Below, in pieces: positions 12,950 to 24,924 of a stretch of DNA of 64,000 bases (position 1 is its first letter; the number at the start of each line of letters is the position of its first letter). Under the pieces are notes generated by a model. It did no database searches. It was given only the letters and a program-made list of their open reading frames with translations, and was not told the DNA's origin. This stretch comes from Galbula dea. Lineage: Eukaryota > Chordata > Aves > Piciformes > Galbulidae. Made by a program: the position numbers and the translations under genes. The stretch lies in assembly GCA_013399015.1 (NCBI GenBank), contig VWZX01007397.1:372001-436000 (forward strand), written 5' to 3'.

Positions 12950-13051
12950 TCTGTCACTGGCAGGATTTAAGAACAGGTTGTGTTAATAAAATAGAAGGTC
13001 CTTCAGTTGGGGATGGATTACATTGTCCTTCAAGACTTCTTCCAACCTCTT
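12950..13051 (+). mobile_element. Ancient CR1/L3-like 3' tail
   Basis: The order of blocks matches an old reptile/bird CR1 3' end: a GGCAGGATTTAAGAACAGGT motif near 12959, a spacer, a GGGGATGGATTACATTG motif (corresponding to the gactagatgacct block) and a CTTCTTCCAACCTC motif ending near 13051. Divergence is much higher than in the other CR1 copies, so this call is tentative. It is followed directly by a (TTA)n microsatellite. Confidence 0.55.
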
Positions 13052-13070
13052 TATTATTATTATTATTAAA
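13052..13070. repeat. (TTA)n microsatellite
   Basis: About six TTA units follow directly after the old CR1 tail. Microsatellites often grow from the 3' ends of retroelements, which may explain the position. Confidence 0.8.
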
Positions 13071-16000
13071 TATCTCTTCATAATTTACTGTTCCATGCTT
13101 TTTTTATTAGCTTGCAGTGGTACTATTTATGGGGTGAAAGTCTCCAATTAAAGGAAAATATAGTATTCTACACTCATACAAAACATATGTCAACACTGAA
13201 AATATTTAAGGATGGAAAAATCTCTTAATGAGTTGTGTTACAGATTAAAGACTGAAAGAATCATTTGTCATTTTGCTCTTTCACACAACAAAATAATAAT
13301 GACATTTCAGATGTCAAAATATTGACTGTCCTGAATTCAATGTATGACTTGGAAAAGATTAATGAATGGATTTCTACCTCTGCATACACATTTGATTAAA
13401 GCTAGTTTACATGTTTCAGGAGGAGCCTTTCTCTCAGTCATTTTCTACTCTGGATGCCTGGGTCTGAAAATGGCTAGAAGTCCTCAGTTCTCTGAAGGAA
13501 GTTTGGAGAAGGGAGTTGAAGAAGATTAGCATTTACAGAATCAAACTAAAAAAAAAAGATCAAAGAGTGAGCAAGGGAGGAAAAGACACTTGTAACTTAT
13601 TTAAAACTAGAAAAGCAAAACATTCAGTGTTCTTCAAGATACATGACAAACTGAGCTGTCTCTTATCTGCTATCCCAGAATGAGATCTGAAGCCTGATTA
13701 ACTGTAAAATGATAACCTTTGATAGACTAGAGCATCTAAAGCCTTGATGCTATTCTCTTGTCAATGACAAAAAATCCAGCAAAAAAACCCAAAACCTACC
13801 CAAACCAGTTTAAATGCAGAATTCCAGCTGCCTTCTGCTGGTCTTTCTTGGTGTTAAATTCAGCACTTAGCCTTGTAGCTCCCCTGTTTCAGCTAGGTAA
13901 GCATGAAGTACTTCTTAGTTTGTCCTTCTCAGTTCAGTCAAAAAGAACTGGTTAGAAGTCCCTGTGTGGTGGATTTTCTGAATGCTATGTTCAGTGTTTG
14001 TGAGCAGACAGCATGAGAGATCCTAAACTTAAAAAAAAGAGCCTAGCTTTAAAGAAAACCAGACAGCTGAACCCAAATCCCAACTAAAGACTGGATGCCA
14101 TGTTGAGCCTCCAAAAGAGCAGCAATTTCTATTCACCTGCCAGAATAAATGTCAGGTGATGAAGTGCAACTGGAGCTATGAAGAAAGTCATGGCCCCAGC
14201 CCTGTGGGTGTACAATAAACAGAATCTGAAAAAGCCATGATGCAAGTGACTTGGGGATTACACCCCTGGATTGTCTCACTCCTCTGATCCCCAGGCTGAA
14301 TCACCAGCCTTGCTTTATGAATCACAAAGCAGAGCTAAAGTCCAAGATAGTTTGAATAAGCATGCATGGTTTAGATCATTTAAAAGATTCATCTTTAAAT
14401 GGGAAAGGTTTGTCAGCACTGACCTCAATTATGCTTGGAGCTCCACTATAATGTAGCCTGAAATTAATCAGCTGCATCTCATGTGTAATAATTGTGATTT
14501 TCAGCAAAGATTTATCCTAAAGGTATAAATACTTCTCATGAATGTACAGAGGACAGAAGGATGGGCTTTTCATCTCCCTCTGAAGAACAAAGGGCATGAG
14601 ATCTGTCTAATCAAGAGCTGGAGGGCTCTTCCAAGGGGCAAGATTCCCTAAAGTGGGAGTAGAAGGAGTTGCACAGAGAGACAGCAGTACACAAACAGAA
14701 GTGAAGCCTGATCCCAGTATACACAGCAGAGAGGAAGGAAGCCTAAGAGCTTACTCTTCATTGTTCCTCAGAATTAGTGTCCCCCCTTCTGGTGTTCAAG
14801 ATCTTTATATCTTTCTTTTAATCTATTCCTTTAACAACTGTCCCCATGACTGTGGCTTTCATGCCCATGTGAGCTCCTCTTCTACTCCATTAGTTCTTCT
14901 ATTTAATTCATAATCATAGATCCAAGCCTCCTTCCTGTCCTGCCTAGCATTTTGCTTCCAGTGCACAGGTAAGTTCATCTGAGACTTTGTTTTGAGGTTT
15001 GGTGGGGGGATTTTGCTTTGGTTTTGGGGTTGTTTTTGTTTGTTATGGGTTTTGCTTGTTTTGGGGTTTGTTCTTGCTTTTCTTTTCCTGGGTACCTCTC
15101 AAATTATAGTCTTCCCTACAATTTATTTTCCTAATATAAATTTGCTCTTCCCCAGAAGTGAGAATACTAACAGGTCTCTGCACTCCCCTCACACCCTGCA
15201 AAGGTCAGGCTCCAGCTGACACTGCTAGGAAACAGCACCAACACTGTAACAGCCTCATGGGCTTTAAGTCATTTAGAAAAGTCTCCCAACCTGGGTAGTT
15301 TTTTAGGATATGTGCATTTTTGGAGTATATCAAGCCTAGAATAAGCCCAATAAATCTGAAGGTACTAAGCACTATTGCAGAAGCAAGCTGGGTTGATGAA
15401 GTTATTCCAAGAAGGTATGACAACAACAGCCTCAACCTCAGGCTACTGTGTGCACACACCAAAAATTAGGAGGTCCTATCCTACCAAGTAGGTAGAAGAG
15501 CTACTTCTTTATTCCTCTTTTCTTTCAGATATATTGTTACCAACACCATGTTTAGATTGTTAATACTGTTTCTTACCACCATAATGTGTAGCAAGGGTGA
15601 AAGCAATTAATGTAATTACATACTTCACTGCAAAAAGCTCCTGTGCTGTCTCTGCAAGAAGCAGGAGTTGGCTCCAAGTGAGTTTAATTCTCCTTTCTTA
15701 GGTCTCAGGTGTTGTTACTGAAGATTGTCTGGGGCTTGCTGGCAAGCTGCAGTGTGTAATGAGATCTGCCAGAGTGTTTCCTCCAGTGAAGACTCTACTG
15801 GATGCTCACTGTGGGATTCAGCCTATGACAGTCATGATATAATGATGTTTGTCCAGACTCCTGGGCTAAAGGTAAGAGGCAAACAGGACCCTGGGCTGTA
15901 GATTGTGAAAACCAAAAGTGGAGAAGTCTGCAACCATATCCAAATTGCTTCTTATTCTTCTTTTAGCATTGTCAGATTAGATCTTTTTCAGAGACAGTAC

Positions 16001-16199
16001 CCAGGGAGGATGACAGTAAAGAAATGTCTTTCTAATATTTACCTACGTTCTCCTTCTAAAAAAATATGTATTTTCTTCTTGCTGTTAATTTCCTTGCACT
16101 CACAGATAAATTTTGCAGCTTAACCCCTGCTGTCTCCTAATGTTTTTTAGGAATGTTATCCTGGAAGTAAAAAAACCCCAATTCTTCCCCTTTAAAGGC
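13071..16199. other. Unannotated DNA including a G/T-rich tract
   Basis: About 3.1 kb with no gene recognised. Frames reach only 85-86 codons. An A/C-rich patch lies at 13763-13806 and a G/T-rich patch at 14985-15085, listed separately. The rest looks like unique sequence. Confidence 0.45.
14985..15085. repeat. G/T-rich low-complexity tract
   Basis: The + strand is almost only T and G, with a run of six G at 15004-15009 and several TTTTGGGG-like units. It looks like the mirror image, on the other strand, of the A/C-rich block at 40441-40630. A 75-codon frame (14992-15219) that starts inside it is a composition artefact with a run of hydrophobic residues. Confidence 0.8.
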
Positions 16200-16711
16200 A
16201 AGGGAAGCAGGCAGAACAGGAGACCCTCCTGGCTGAACTGTGAGCTTCTGAGCTGGCTCAAAACCAAAAGAGTACTAGCAGTGGAGAAGTGGACAAACAC
16301 TCATTGAGGACTGCCAGGGCATTGCCAGGGTGTGCAGAGAGGCACTAGAAATGCAAAAGCTCAGCTTGAATTGGAATTGGCCAGAGATGTCCAAATGTAC
16401 AAGAAAAGGTTCTTCAGGTGTGCAAACAGCAGGCAGAAACAGAAGGAAAGTATTGTCCTGTTAAACAGGAGAGGTGAGTCAGGCAGGCAGAGCTTCTCAA
16501 CAGCTTCACCACTGCCTTTACCAGAACTGTCAGGCCTCAGGTCTTGGGAACAAAAATCCAGGTGAATACAAAAATTGGACAGGTTTAAGATTCAGGTGGA
16601 CATGGTGCTGAGCTCTCTTGTCTAGACCAGGCTTTAGCCAGGAAAGGTTGGACCAGATAATCCTTGGGATCCCTTCCAGCTTGGTATGCTGTGGTTTTCA
16701 TGGTTCTTTGA
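16200..16711 (+). mobile_element. CR1 LINE: ORF2 linker region fused to the 3' tail
   Basis: The plus strand contains the segment of CR1 ORF2 that lies between the endonuclease and the reverse transcriptase, spread over two frames: PSWLNCELLSWLKTKR within the frame ending at 16307, then KAQLELELARDV and LLNRRGE within the frame 16332-16565. After about 16575 the sequence is CR1 3' UTR: a GGTTGGACCAGATAATCC motif near 16647 and a degenerate terminal repeat ending near 16711. The whole reverse transcriptase that should lie between is absent. The two frames are separated by a frameshift and a stop, so this is a dead, internally deleted copy. The left boundary near 16200 is approximate. Confidence 0.85.
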
Positions 16712-19700
16712 CACTGCACAGCAGGAAGGACAGAGGTTCAATATTTAGAACAGTAAAGGGTCTAAGGCCCAAGCTTTGCTGCACCTCTCTCTTGATACTT
16801 ATTTCTTTCCATTGTTTTTTTGGTTGTTGCCTCTGTTCAGCTGTGAACAGCTTCTGGAAGCTAACAGGTTTAGCTGGAGTTTACCAATGTACTGTCAAAT
16901 ACTGATGTCCTTCACCTCAGGAATCAGCACAGCTTCAGTCAAGTGAACCTGAATCACTAAATGTGATTTAAAAGAGGACAAAGCAAATACCTGAAAATCC
17001 TTTACATTGCAGAGCTGCCAGACTACACTGCAATTCAATTCCCAGCATGAATATGGTAATTCCTTTTACTGCTTTCTAGCTTTTTAAGCCTCTATCACCT
17101 TCTACTCTTTACTGCAAAGAGGAAATTTCCTTCCACCAGGCCAAATGGGATCTTTGAGGACAATCCATCTTTCTGTAGCCACCTAACTGCTGGTAATGAG
17201 TGCACTTAGTGTGTGTGGATGTTATAAGAAGACAGCTGCTTAATAAAGTGACTGATTACACTAAAGGTCAAATCCCAAACTTTAAAGAACATGTCATCTC
17301 CATTGACTTAATTTATTGGAAAAATGTATTCCACAGTTCCTACTGTTAATTACTCTAAGAGTTTCATTTCATTTACAAATATCCAAAGATGTTTGCTGTC
17401 CTGCAGGTCACTGTCACTCTGTGGTGTGACCTTAGTGATGGTGAGGGAAAGCAACTTTCCAAATGAATGGATTTCTCTACAGAAAGGCTAACACAAAGGA
17501 ATAGATGTTTTGCTTTAAACCACGATTTTCATAATGTAGAGGTCATGAAGTTGAGCAGACTGGAGATGGCCATCTGGGCTGCTAACAGGTGCCATCAACC
17601 AAGAGGAAAGGAGAGGAATTTCTCTCCAGTCTAAGTTTCTGGGCAAGAAATGAATCAAGTGTACAGTCTATATTGACAGTCCCCTGCCAGAACTAGAGTA
17701 GGCATGGCTAGGAAAAGAAAGGGTCTATTTTATTTTGCAGGGGTCAAGCAACCATGGAATTTTCTTTCTTGAAATCATGCTTATGTGTTGACTGACTCTG
17801 GTATAGATCCAGTTCATGAGAAAGAAGGTATCCAGGAAAAAAATAAACAAGCTTCCCTTAGGCTTTCCTTGCTCAAGAAGCCTTTAGCATTGAAAACTAA
17901 CTGGGGCCACTCCTTTGCTGCTCCAGAATCAGCTATAGCTAAACCTTTGGCACTACAGCCTTATGTATCTATAGTGTTAGAGGGAAAGTGGTGGTGAAGA
18001 CATTTTTATCACTACATATGCAAGTCAAAACCCAAAGGGTTTGGTTTGTTTATTTTTGCCTTACAATCTTAACAGAGACTTCGTAGTCCGTCAGCAGAGT
18101 TGTTACAGTTCCTGATGCACACTGTAATTACACCATTCAGTCCATGGTAGAAGACAGCTGGGTGTGTTTAGCAAGAGATGCCAATTTAAGTTTAACCTCC
18201 CAAGTGATGTAGGAAAGAAGCAAGGCTGTTTGCCCTCCTGCAGGAAGGTGTTTAGGGTTTGTTTTGTTTGTTAAACTGGCTCAACTTGCCCAGCTGAATG
18301 GATCTCTTCCTCCAAAGGAGAGGACTCCCTGTGGCCCTGATCCATGTCATTTTTGTGTAAGCAGCAGAGAATGTCTGGAGGCTGAGGTGAGACCCTGCCT
18401 GCCCTTTCTTGAACAGACAGCACTATTTCATCCCCTGCAGAATTCTAATCTGGCCACTTCTTAAAAGATCATTTCTGAGTGCAGGTGACCTTTGCAAAGG
18501 CTGATCAATACCCATCTATGCAGTTGATAAACCTAGATATGGGCAGAACAGAAAATCTTCAGAGAAGTCTTTTATTGGTGATAAATCACTGAAATGAAAA
18601 TAAGTAGAATATTATTTCTCTTTAAACATTATGTAGAGCTGTGACATTTTGTTTTACATAACTTGAGACCAGAACCTGTGATTGTCTTGCTTCTCTGTTT
18701 CTTCAGCAGACTTCTTTAGGAAACCCTGATGCTCAGTTCTTTATTTTTTCTTCAAAAACTAAACTTCTGAAGCTGCAAATCTCACACTGGCATTTTCCCA
18801 GTGGTGTTGCTTCTCCCAGTCCTTGCCAATAACACATTAGTCTTTGAAAGTTTGTCGGAAGGTATGAGGAAGGGTTTGGGGGTCCATAGCCTGTGATGTT
18901 ACCTAGGGAGTACTCCCTGGTGAATCTCTGCTGTGTAAGAACTCTGAGCCTGTCAGCCTCTTCCACTTTGTGATTCTGTGAAGTAACTTCTTTCTTTGTA
19001 ATCTGTGCCCTCAGAGCACACCCGTGTAAACCAACATTGTGCCTGATCAAACAAAAGCCATTACAGAAAGAGTCACTGATGGTCTCTCAGCTGAAAATCT
19101 CTGTTCACAGACATCTACTCCCCTGCAAATCTCTGTTCACATTCTACCTTCACCAATTAGCTGAGTGATTAATCTTCTTTTTAGCTCTCAGTTAATCTGA
19201 CCTTTCTCTAAGGTGTATTTTGACTCATTTGTACTCACCAGGATTCAGCCAGTACCATCGTCACTTCCACTGAGGAACATTTCACCTCACTGATGGCACC
19301 ACTGCTTCCCATGGAACAATTTTGGGAATAATTTTATTTTTCTTACAGATTAGATTGGGAGCTGACAACATTAAAGCTTAATCACTGTTTTTCTTCTAAG
19401 GGATCAAATGAAAACAGAAGGTTTGAGGAAAGAAAATAATAAATGGGAAATTCTTATTTTTTTCCTTATTATTTTCTGTTCTCAGCAGTCATCTAAGTTA
19501 CCATCATTATTTCTGCTCCATAACCAAGTGATTAAAAACAGAGAGGGGAGAAATGAAGTTTCCTTATTTGAGCTATTTTCTGCTCCTCCAAATTATCAAT
19601 GCTATGATTAAAATCCTCCCTGAGAATGTCTAGAAGTGCTTGGGAATGACTGCTCTTGAAAAACACATGTTAACAAGATGATTCACTCCTCATTATGCAT

Positions 19701-21369
19701 CATTTTCCCTCTGTTATTCATAGGGCTCCATTTCAGACACCTCAGTGCTGCAAAGGGGGAAAAAATAATAAAATATTAATAAAGATTTAATTTAGTGGAG
19801 AATCCAGCCCTTTGACAAGAATTATACTTACCAGTGACCTCAGTGATTTCACAGCAATACAGAGAGGATTTGGTAGCATTAAAAATATTGAGCTGAAACT
19901 TGAAAGGAAAAATACTTTCTAAAGGGTTTCTAAAAAAACCCCAATCCTACAAATACTCTGTAATAGGATGAAAATCATCATCATCTCCAATCACTTTCCC
20001 TTTCCCCAAAATGAAACCGGAGTGAAAAATATTCCTTTAGTGAAGTGAGGGATGTCAAACTGGAGGAGTGGGCAAGGTGGCAGTTTACAACCTCTTTGTA
20101 ACTGTGGAGTTGTTATCCACTGTCATCTCCAAACCTGTTCCACCCTCTCTCCCACCAAAAATTTGCCTTTTCTAGCTTCAGAGCAGCACTTTTCAGCTAG
20201 AGCAGACACAGAAATGTTGTCAGGCTGTACGAACATCAGTGCTTTGGCCAGTCGAGTTGTGATGATCATTTTGGTAACATCCTGCTGAGGGACTCTTTAG
20301 GGTGGTGTCCTTTCTTTCTTTGGTCTCTCAGCCATCACTGCAGCCCAACAGCTTAGAAGCAGCATTTAGTTTCTTGTTTAGCTGCCATCTTTTGTTTTCA
20401 TCTTCATTTTCCTAAACAATGTTTTGTCTTGCTCTGTGCCAGAATTAAACAGCTACTAGAAGTCTAATCTTCTTGTACAAAAAAAAAAGAATCTTTAGGA
20501 TGTACTAGAAAGATATTGAAGTGTGTCTGCCATAAGCCAGTGTTTACATTATGCAGCCAGCATGGATGCTGTGCTTGCACAAAATTATTTGTTATTTATG
20601 TTTTCTGGATCACTCCTTTAAGCAACTTTTCATTATGAAGACAGAAGTGGAAAAAAAGCTCTTTGAAAAATCGAAATACTAGTGATATTTCCAGGGAAAT
20701 TTCACAGGCAAAGCTGTTTCCTTCACCTGCTGAACAAACAGAAATGAAATATTGGCTGATTTTGCACAAAACCCTCACAGGTTAAAAGTATGTAAATGAG
20801 GTTGTGTTATGTTTCTCCCCTTATCAAATCTAATGAACACCATGTGGCCACTGCTTTTATCTCTGTTTTACTGAACTAATCTACACTTCATGTAATTTAA
20901 TAATATTTCAATGCTTCTAATAATACTTTAAAGCCATCATATTGTAGATTTAAATGCAGAAATTGCATTTGCTTGCTTCTATACTTATTTTATGATATTT
21001 GATCCATATAATTAATTATTTGAACTGCATAAGTACTTGCTCAGTGACCTTCAGATTTATGTTGGCATTCTAAATGGGAAGTGTTCCTTGGCAGCATCCA
21101 CAGACTGTGTGAAATTGCTCCCTTTGCAAGTGGACCAAATGCTCTCTTCCATAGCTGCGCCAGTTCCAACCAGAAGCTACTCTATGATGAGGGAATACTG
21201 TCATGTGTATGATGTAGGCACACCTCCAAGCAGCTCCTTGGGTCCCCTCACAGAACAGGAACAGATCGTGACATCTACTGAGCAGTTCAGAACCCAATTA
21301 GGATTGGGAGCTGGCTGTTCTGGCTGCAGAACAACAGAAAGTATTGGGGTGGGTGGGGAAACAACCTAA
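16712..21369. other. Long unannotated interval
   Basis: About 4.7 kb with no gene or repeat that I recognise. Frames are short: 105 codons at 18733-19050 (minus) and 110 codons at 21037-21369 (plus), neither with a known domain. The segment 20880-21030 is strongly AT-rich. Old repeats beyond recognition cannot be excluded. Confidence 0.45.
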
Positions 21370-21415
21370 AAAACCCCACAAAAACTAAACAAACCAACAA
21401 AAACCCACCAAACTG
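21370..21415. repeat. A/C-rich low-complexity stretch
   Basis: A short stretch made almost only of A and C, starting at a run of CCTAAAAAACCCC-type units. It is similar in composition to the much longer block at 40441-40630. Confidence 0.7.
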
Positions 21416-21444
21416 TTAAGGCTACTGATTTTTTTCAGCAGAGA

Positions 21445-21606
21445 TTTCCCTTTCTCTTTCCCTTTCTCTTTCCCTTTCTCTTTCTCTTTCCCTTTCTCTT
21501 TCCCTTTCCCTTTCTCTTTCCCTTTCCCTTTCCCTTTCCCTTTCCCTTTCCCTTTCCCTTTCCCTTTCCCTCTCCCTCTCCCTCTCCCTCTCCCTCCTCT
21601 TCCTTT
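21445..21606. repeat. 162-nt pure pyrimidine tract, (TTTCCC)n and variants
   Basis: All 162 bases on the + strand are C or T. The left part alternates TTTCCC with TTTCTC, the centre is near-perfect TTTCCC, and the right part changes to TCTCCC before ending in less regular CT-rich DNA. On the minus strand the centre reads (GGGAAA)n, so four or more GGG runs are separated by three-base loops. Confidence 0.95.
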
Positions 21607-23039
21607 ATCCCTCTTCCCTCCCTCTCAATTTCTCTTTGAATTCTTCCACTTTTGCAAAAGCTATTTATGACCCAAACTCCCCTAAATCTTCCTGGCTTTT
21701 CTCCTCCTGTGAATGTGTTGGAAGTGAATTTCCAGTCCTCTTCTTCTCACATTATTTGTTTTGAGGATTTTGGTGCATTTTGTTCTATTGCCCTTCCCAG
21801 TAATGTCCCTGCACTGAGGTGAGTGGAAGATCTGACTGGGAAGGTGGGACATGTGCTGGAGCAAGGCTGTCCACTAAGGGTTCACCACTGCTCCTTCAGT
21901 CACAGTTTGGGCAAGAAAGAAGCTTTGGAAGCAGGTCACAAATAATCAGGAACACTGTTAGTTTCCATAGCTGGAGCAGTTAGCAGCAATCCTCCACTCC
22001 CTAAGCAGGTGGCTAGCAGGTGATGAGACAGACAATTGCTTGCAGCAGCAAAGAGAAAGAGAAATTTTCTTGGGCCAAGACAGGATAGCTTACACTGCCT
22101 CCTTTAAAGCTTCCAGTAATGTTAATATATACCTGAAACAGGGCATTGCAAGGGGACACATCTTCCTTCAGCATGGTGGAGCCAGGCTGTACTTCAGCCC
22201 CAGAAGACTTTCAGCAGCTTGTCCTCTTTTCTCTTTAACCTGTGCCTGTTTGCTTGTTTGCTTTCTGACTTTTCAGTACTCGTTTATAGGGCAAATTCTC
22301 TGTGATTAAGTGAAACAATAAATTCCCCACACGCTAATATCTACATCCTGAGTCAACAGGGATACCTTTTGTCAGGGAGATAGATAATTAAATTACCCTT
22401 TCCCCAAGTAAACAGAGGTTTTGATCAAGGGAGGTTTTCTCCATAGGATTTGAAAGGACTGGTACATTGTCTCCTACTAAGCTGTCACTGCCTTTAATGA
22501 ATTCTCATCCTAAAGTGACTTTCTGTTGTGGTTAATTTAGCTTACTACTCAGCATGGATTTATGAAAGACTGTTTAGTGAAGATAGGAAAGTTTATCATC
22601 ATAAAGTGGAGTGACTCAGCATTAGTTATATATTTTATTTAACTTTTGAGTGATTTAATGTTAATTAGAGATGACAGATTACACCAACAGAGATTGAAGC
22701 TTTCTGCAAAAAGAACAGTAACAAAGAACTAGCAAAGCTGGATGATATCTGGGAATAAAATGCTAGAGTAAACTCCAGCCTAATTTACTCCAGCATCCTG
22801 ATGAGCAGGGTGAGGAGATTGTCTATTCCCAAAGTATATTTTTAATGTGAGTGTATTGATGTAATTGAGTGATTAATTTTCCAAAATGCCAGCTATTGAT
22901 AATATGATTTGAGAAGTGATGCTGACATCCAAAAGACCATGTAGGATAGTATATCACAGCAGCAAACATATGGAAACTAACTCGCTTCTTTCTCTTATTC
23001 AGGAGAATGGGAGGAGGACACAATTTTGTTCTGCATTTT
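21607..23039. other. Unannotated DNA
   Basis: No gene or repeat was recognised apart from leftover CT-rich sequence to about 21640. Frames are 89 codons or fewer. The part after about 22620 is AT-rich. Confidence 0.45.
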
Positions 23040-23535
23040 CAGAGGAAATTCCAGTTTTGGAGTCAAGGAGCCAACAGACATGTGGATAAAGGTCAGCACA
23101 GTCTTCCTGGATTTCTGAAAGGCTTTTCATTAAGTCCTTCCCCAAAGACTTTGGAAGTTAAATAAAATGGCCTAGAGCAGGGAGACTCTTTCCTATGCAT
23201 AACAAATAAGATAAGCAATAAGGGTCAGGGATGTGTGGACTTTCAATGTGGTTCTTGAGCTACAGTGACCAGGAAAGTCCTGCAGGGGTCAATGCTGGCA
23301 GCTGTGCTGTCCAAAATGGAACAAATGGCCTGAAAGAAAAGACTCAGAGAAGGGCAGGAATTGTTTAAAGCATGCAACAGCTTGGAGAAAGGGTTGGGTA
23401 GGCAGGAGTCATCAGTGTGGGAAAAAAACCCAACCTTGCACCATGTAATAGAGGTTTGTAAAATCACCACTGGTATGGGTTGTGCAGTACAAAATCTAGG
23501 GGCTATCAAATAAAGCTTTGAGGAGTCAGGCTGAG
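23040..23535 (+). mobile_element. Ancient CR1/L3-like LINE relic, reverse-transcriptase region
   Basis: The order of degraded motifs follows the reverse-transcriptase region of old CR1/L3 elements. A TTCCTGGATTTCTGAAAGGC motif near 23103 corresponds to the LDFxKAFD box, with a stop codon inside it. A CTGCAGGGGTCAATGCTGGC motif near 23280 corresponds to the PQGSVLG box. A GAGGTTTGTAAAATCACC motif near 23452 corresponds to the C-terminal EVYK segment. Many stops and indels are present. Divergence is clearly greater than in the other CR1 copies. The right end is uncertain. Confidence 0.6.
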
Positions 23536-24082
23536 AACAAAGAAGAGATGTGGCAGGGTACAACCCTGTGGCACCCTGTGTCCAAGGACAGTGTGTGTGC
23601 AAAAAGGGTGTGTGGAAGGAGGAAAGGCTGGGAAAATACCTGGAAGAGGAATACATTGAGGGTTACAGAGCAGGGAAATCTCACAGCTCAGGAAAGTCCT
23701 TGAGGGAATGACAGGAGGAGTGTTCCAGGGAAATGTCGTGCACACTGGCACTGTTCTTGTTCTCTTCCAGAGGTCCAGTCATGTCTCCTAGGTTGAGTCT
23801 GGACTGGACTGACTGGAGACTAAGCAATGTGCCAGATGGACCCATGATAGGACCACTGGTGGCCTGCCTTCTATTTCTGCCTTTTTTTTCCACAGCCTTT
23901 AGTTGCCTCCTTTTCCAGAGTCTCTGGGTGGTGCAGTGAGGCTACTGTATTAGTATGTCCAACTGCAAATGGACATGCCTCAAGTGACAGAATGAAAAAG
24001 GAGCTTGACATCTGACAGTTTAGATAGTGACAAGGGTGCATTTGGAGAATGGCACTGAAGGTATGAGCTTCTCATATATTGC
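23536..24082. other. Unannotated DNA
   Basis: No gene recognised. Overlapping frames of 60-81 codons on both strands have no recognisable features. The first part may be a continuation of the degraded LINE to the left. Confidence 0.4.
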
Positions 24083-24140
24083 TGTGTTGGATTTAAGTGC
24101 CAAGGTTTAGGTAGCAGGGGGCTGCAGGGGTGTGACTGTG
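24083..24140 (+). mobile_element. Family C LTR 5' remnant
   Basis: Starts TGTGTTGGATTT and continues with a GCCAAGGTTTAGGTAGCAGG motif and GGGCTGCAGGGGTG-type sequence. This matches the first ~60 bp of the long LTR seen at 1917-2080 and 46011-46643. The rest of the LTR is missing. Confidence 0.6.
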
Positions 24141-24924
24141 GTTATCCTAAGGAAGCAAAAGTCTAACCAGACAACACTTTTTCAGGAGGAAAAACATCAA
24201 CCAGAGAGGAAAAAGACAAACTAGATCCAAAAGTTACTTTGGAGTTAAAAAAAAGAGCAAGGAATAAAGGAAATAAACATAAAAGTAAATAAATTAGTAG
24301 GAAAGAAACAAAAAGGAGTGAGGATAGAAAGAAACTAAGATAAAAAGATAGTGAAAGGTGTTGAAGAAGGACTGAAATGAATAAATCAGAATAAAAGACA
24401 AAGTCCAGAGGAGCTGGACTTCCCTCTTCTGTGGCTTTGCAGCCCATGCTGAATTTTAAGTCTTTTGCTGGTTTGTTTTGTAAAAATTTCCCTAAAAGGA
24501 GAAGGGAAAGGTTCTGGCTTCTGGCTCCCATTCCTCTGTCTTCAGCATTCCCAGTTACACAACTCTGTGCCCACACAGACTCTGAGAAAGAACATCCTGG
24601 GAAGGCTCCCTCCTTTTCTCCTTCTTTTTCTGGAGACAAAGGGTCCAGCTCTAGCTCCAGACACTGTAGGTTTTCTGTCCATCATTAATCTGGAGTTTGA
24701 AATACTTTATGCTTTGAATCAGCAAGCTAATCAGTATTGACAACCATTTATCTTTTAGCTATCAAATCTCAGTATTCTCAGTGGGGTCATAGTGGGGATC
24801 CTCAAACAGAGAGCAGAAAGGATTTGCTTAGCTGTCATGCCCACTTCTTTCCTGTTCTTACACAAACATCTCTCATGCTCCTGAACTTCTCCTGTTTCAC
24901 TTTTAAATGAGTTAGATTTGTTCT
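24141..24924. other. Purine-rich unannotated DNA
   Basis: The segment 24230-24400 is dominated by A and G on the + strand. This opens a 158-codon minus-strand frame (24163-24639) whose C-terminal half is an artificial run of Leu, Phe and Ser. I see no real gene. Confidence 0.5.

Noticed and set aside
17400..17470. Possible MIR-type SINE core
   Set aside because: Only a loose resemblance to the gtgtgacctt block, with no supporting tRNA-like head or tail.
18955..18990. A gattctgtga string resembling a CR1 tail
   Set aside because: The sequence before it has none of the other CR1 3' UTR blocks.
21037..21369. 110-codon plus-strand frame
   Set aside because: No recognisable domain, no splice or promoter context, and it runs into low-complexity sequence.
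24163..24639. 158-codon minus-strand frame with a long hydrophobic stretch, as a membrane protein
   Set aside because: The hydrophobic half comes from an A/G-rich low-complexity segment read on the other strand; there is no known domain.
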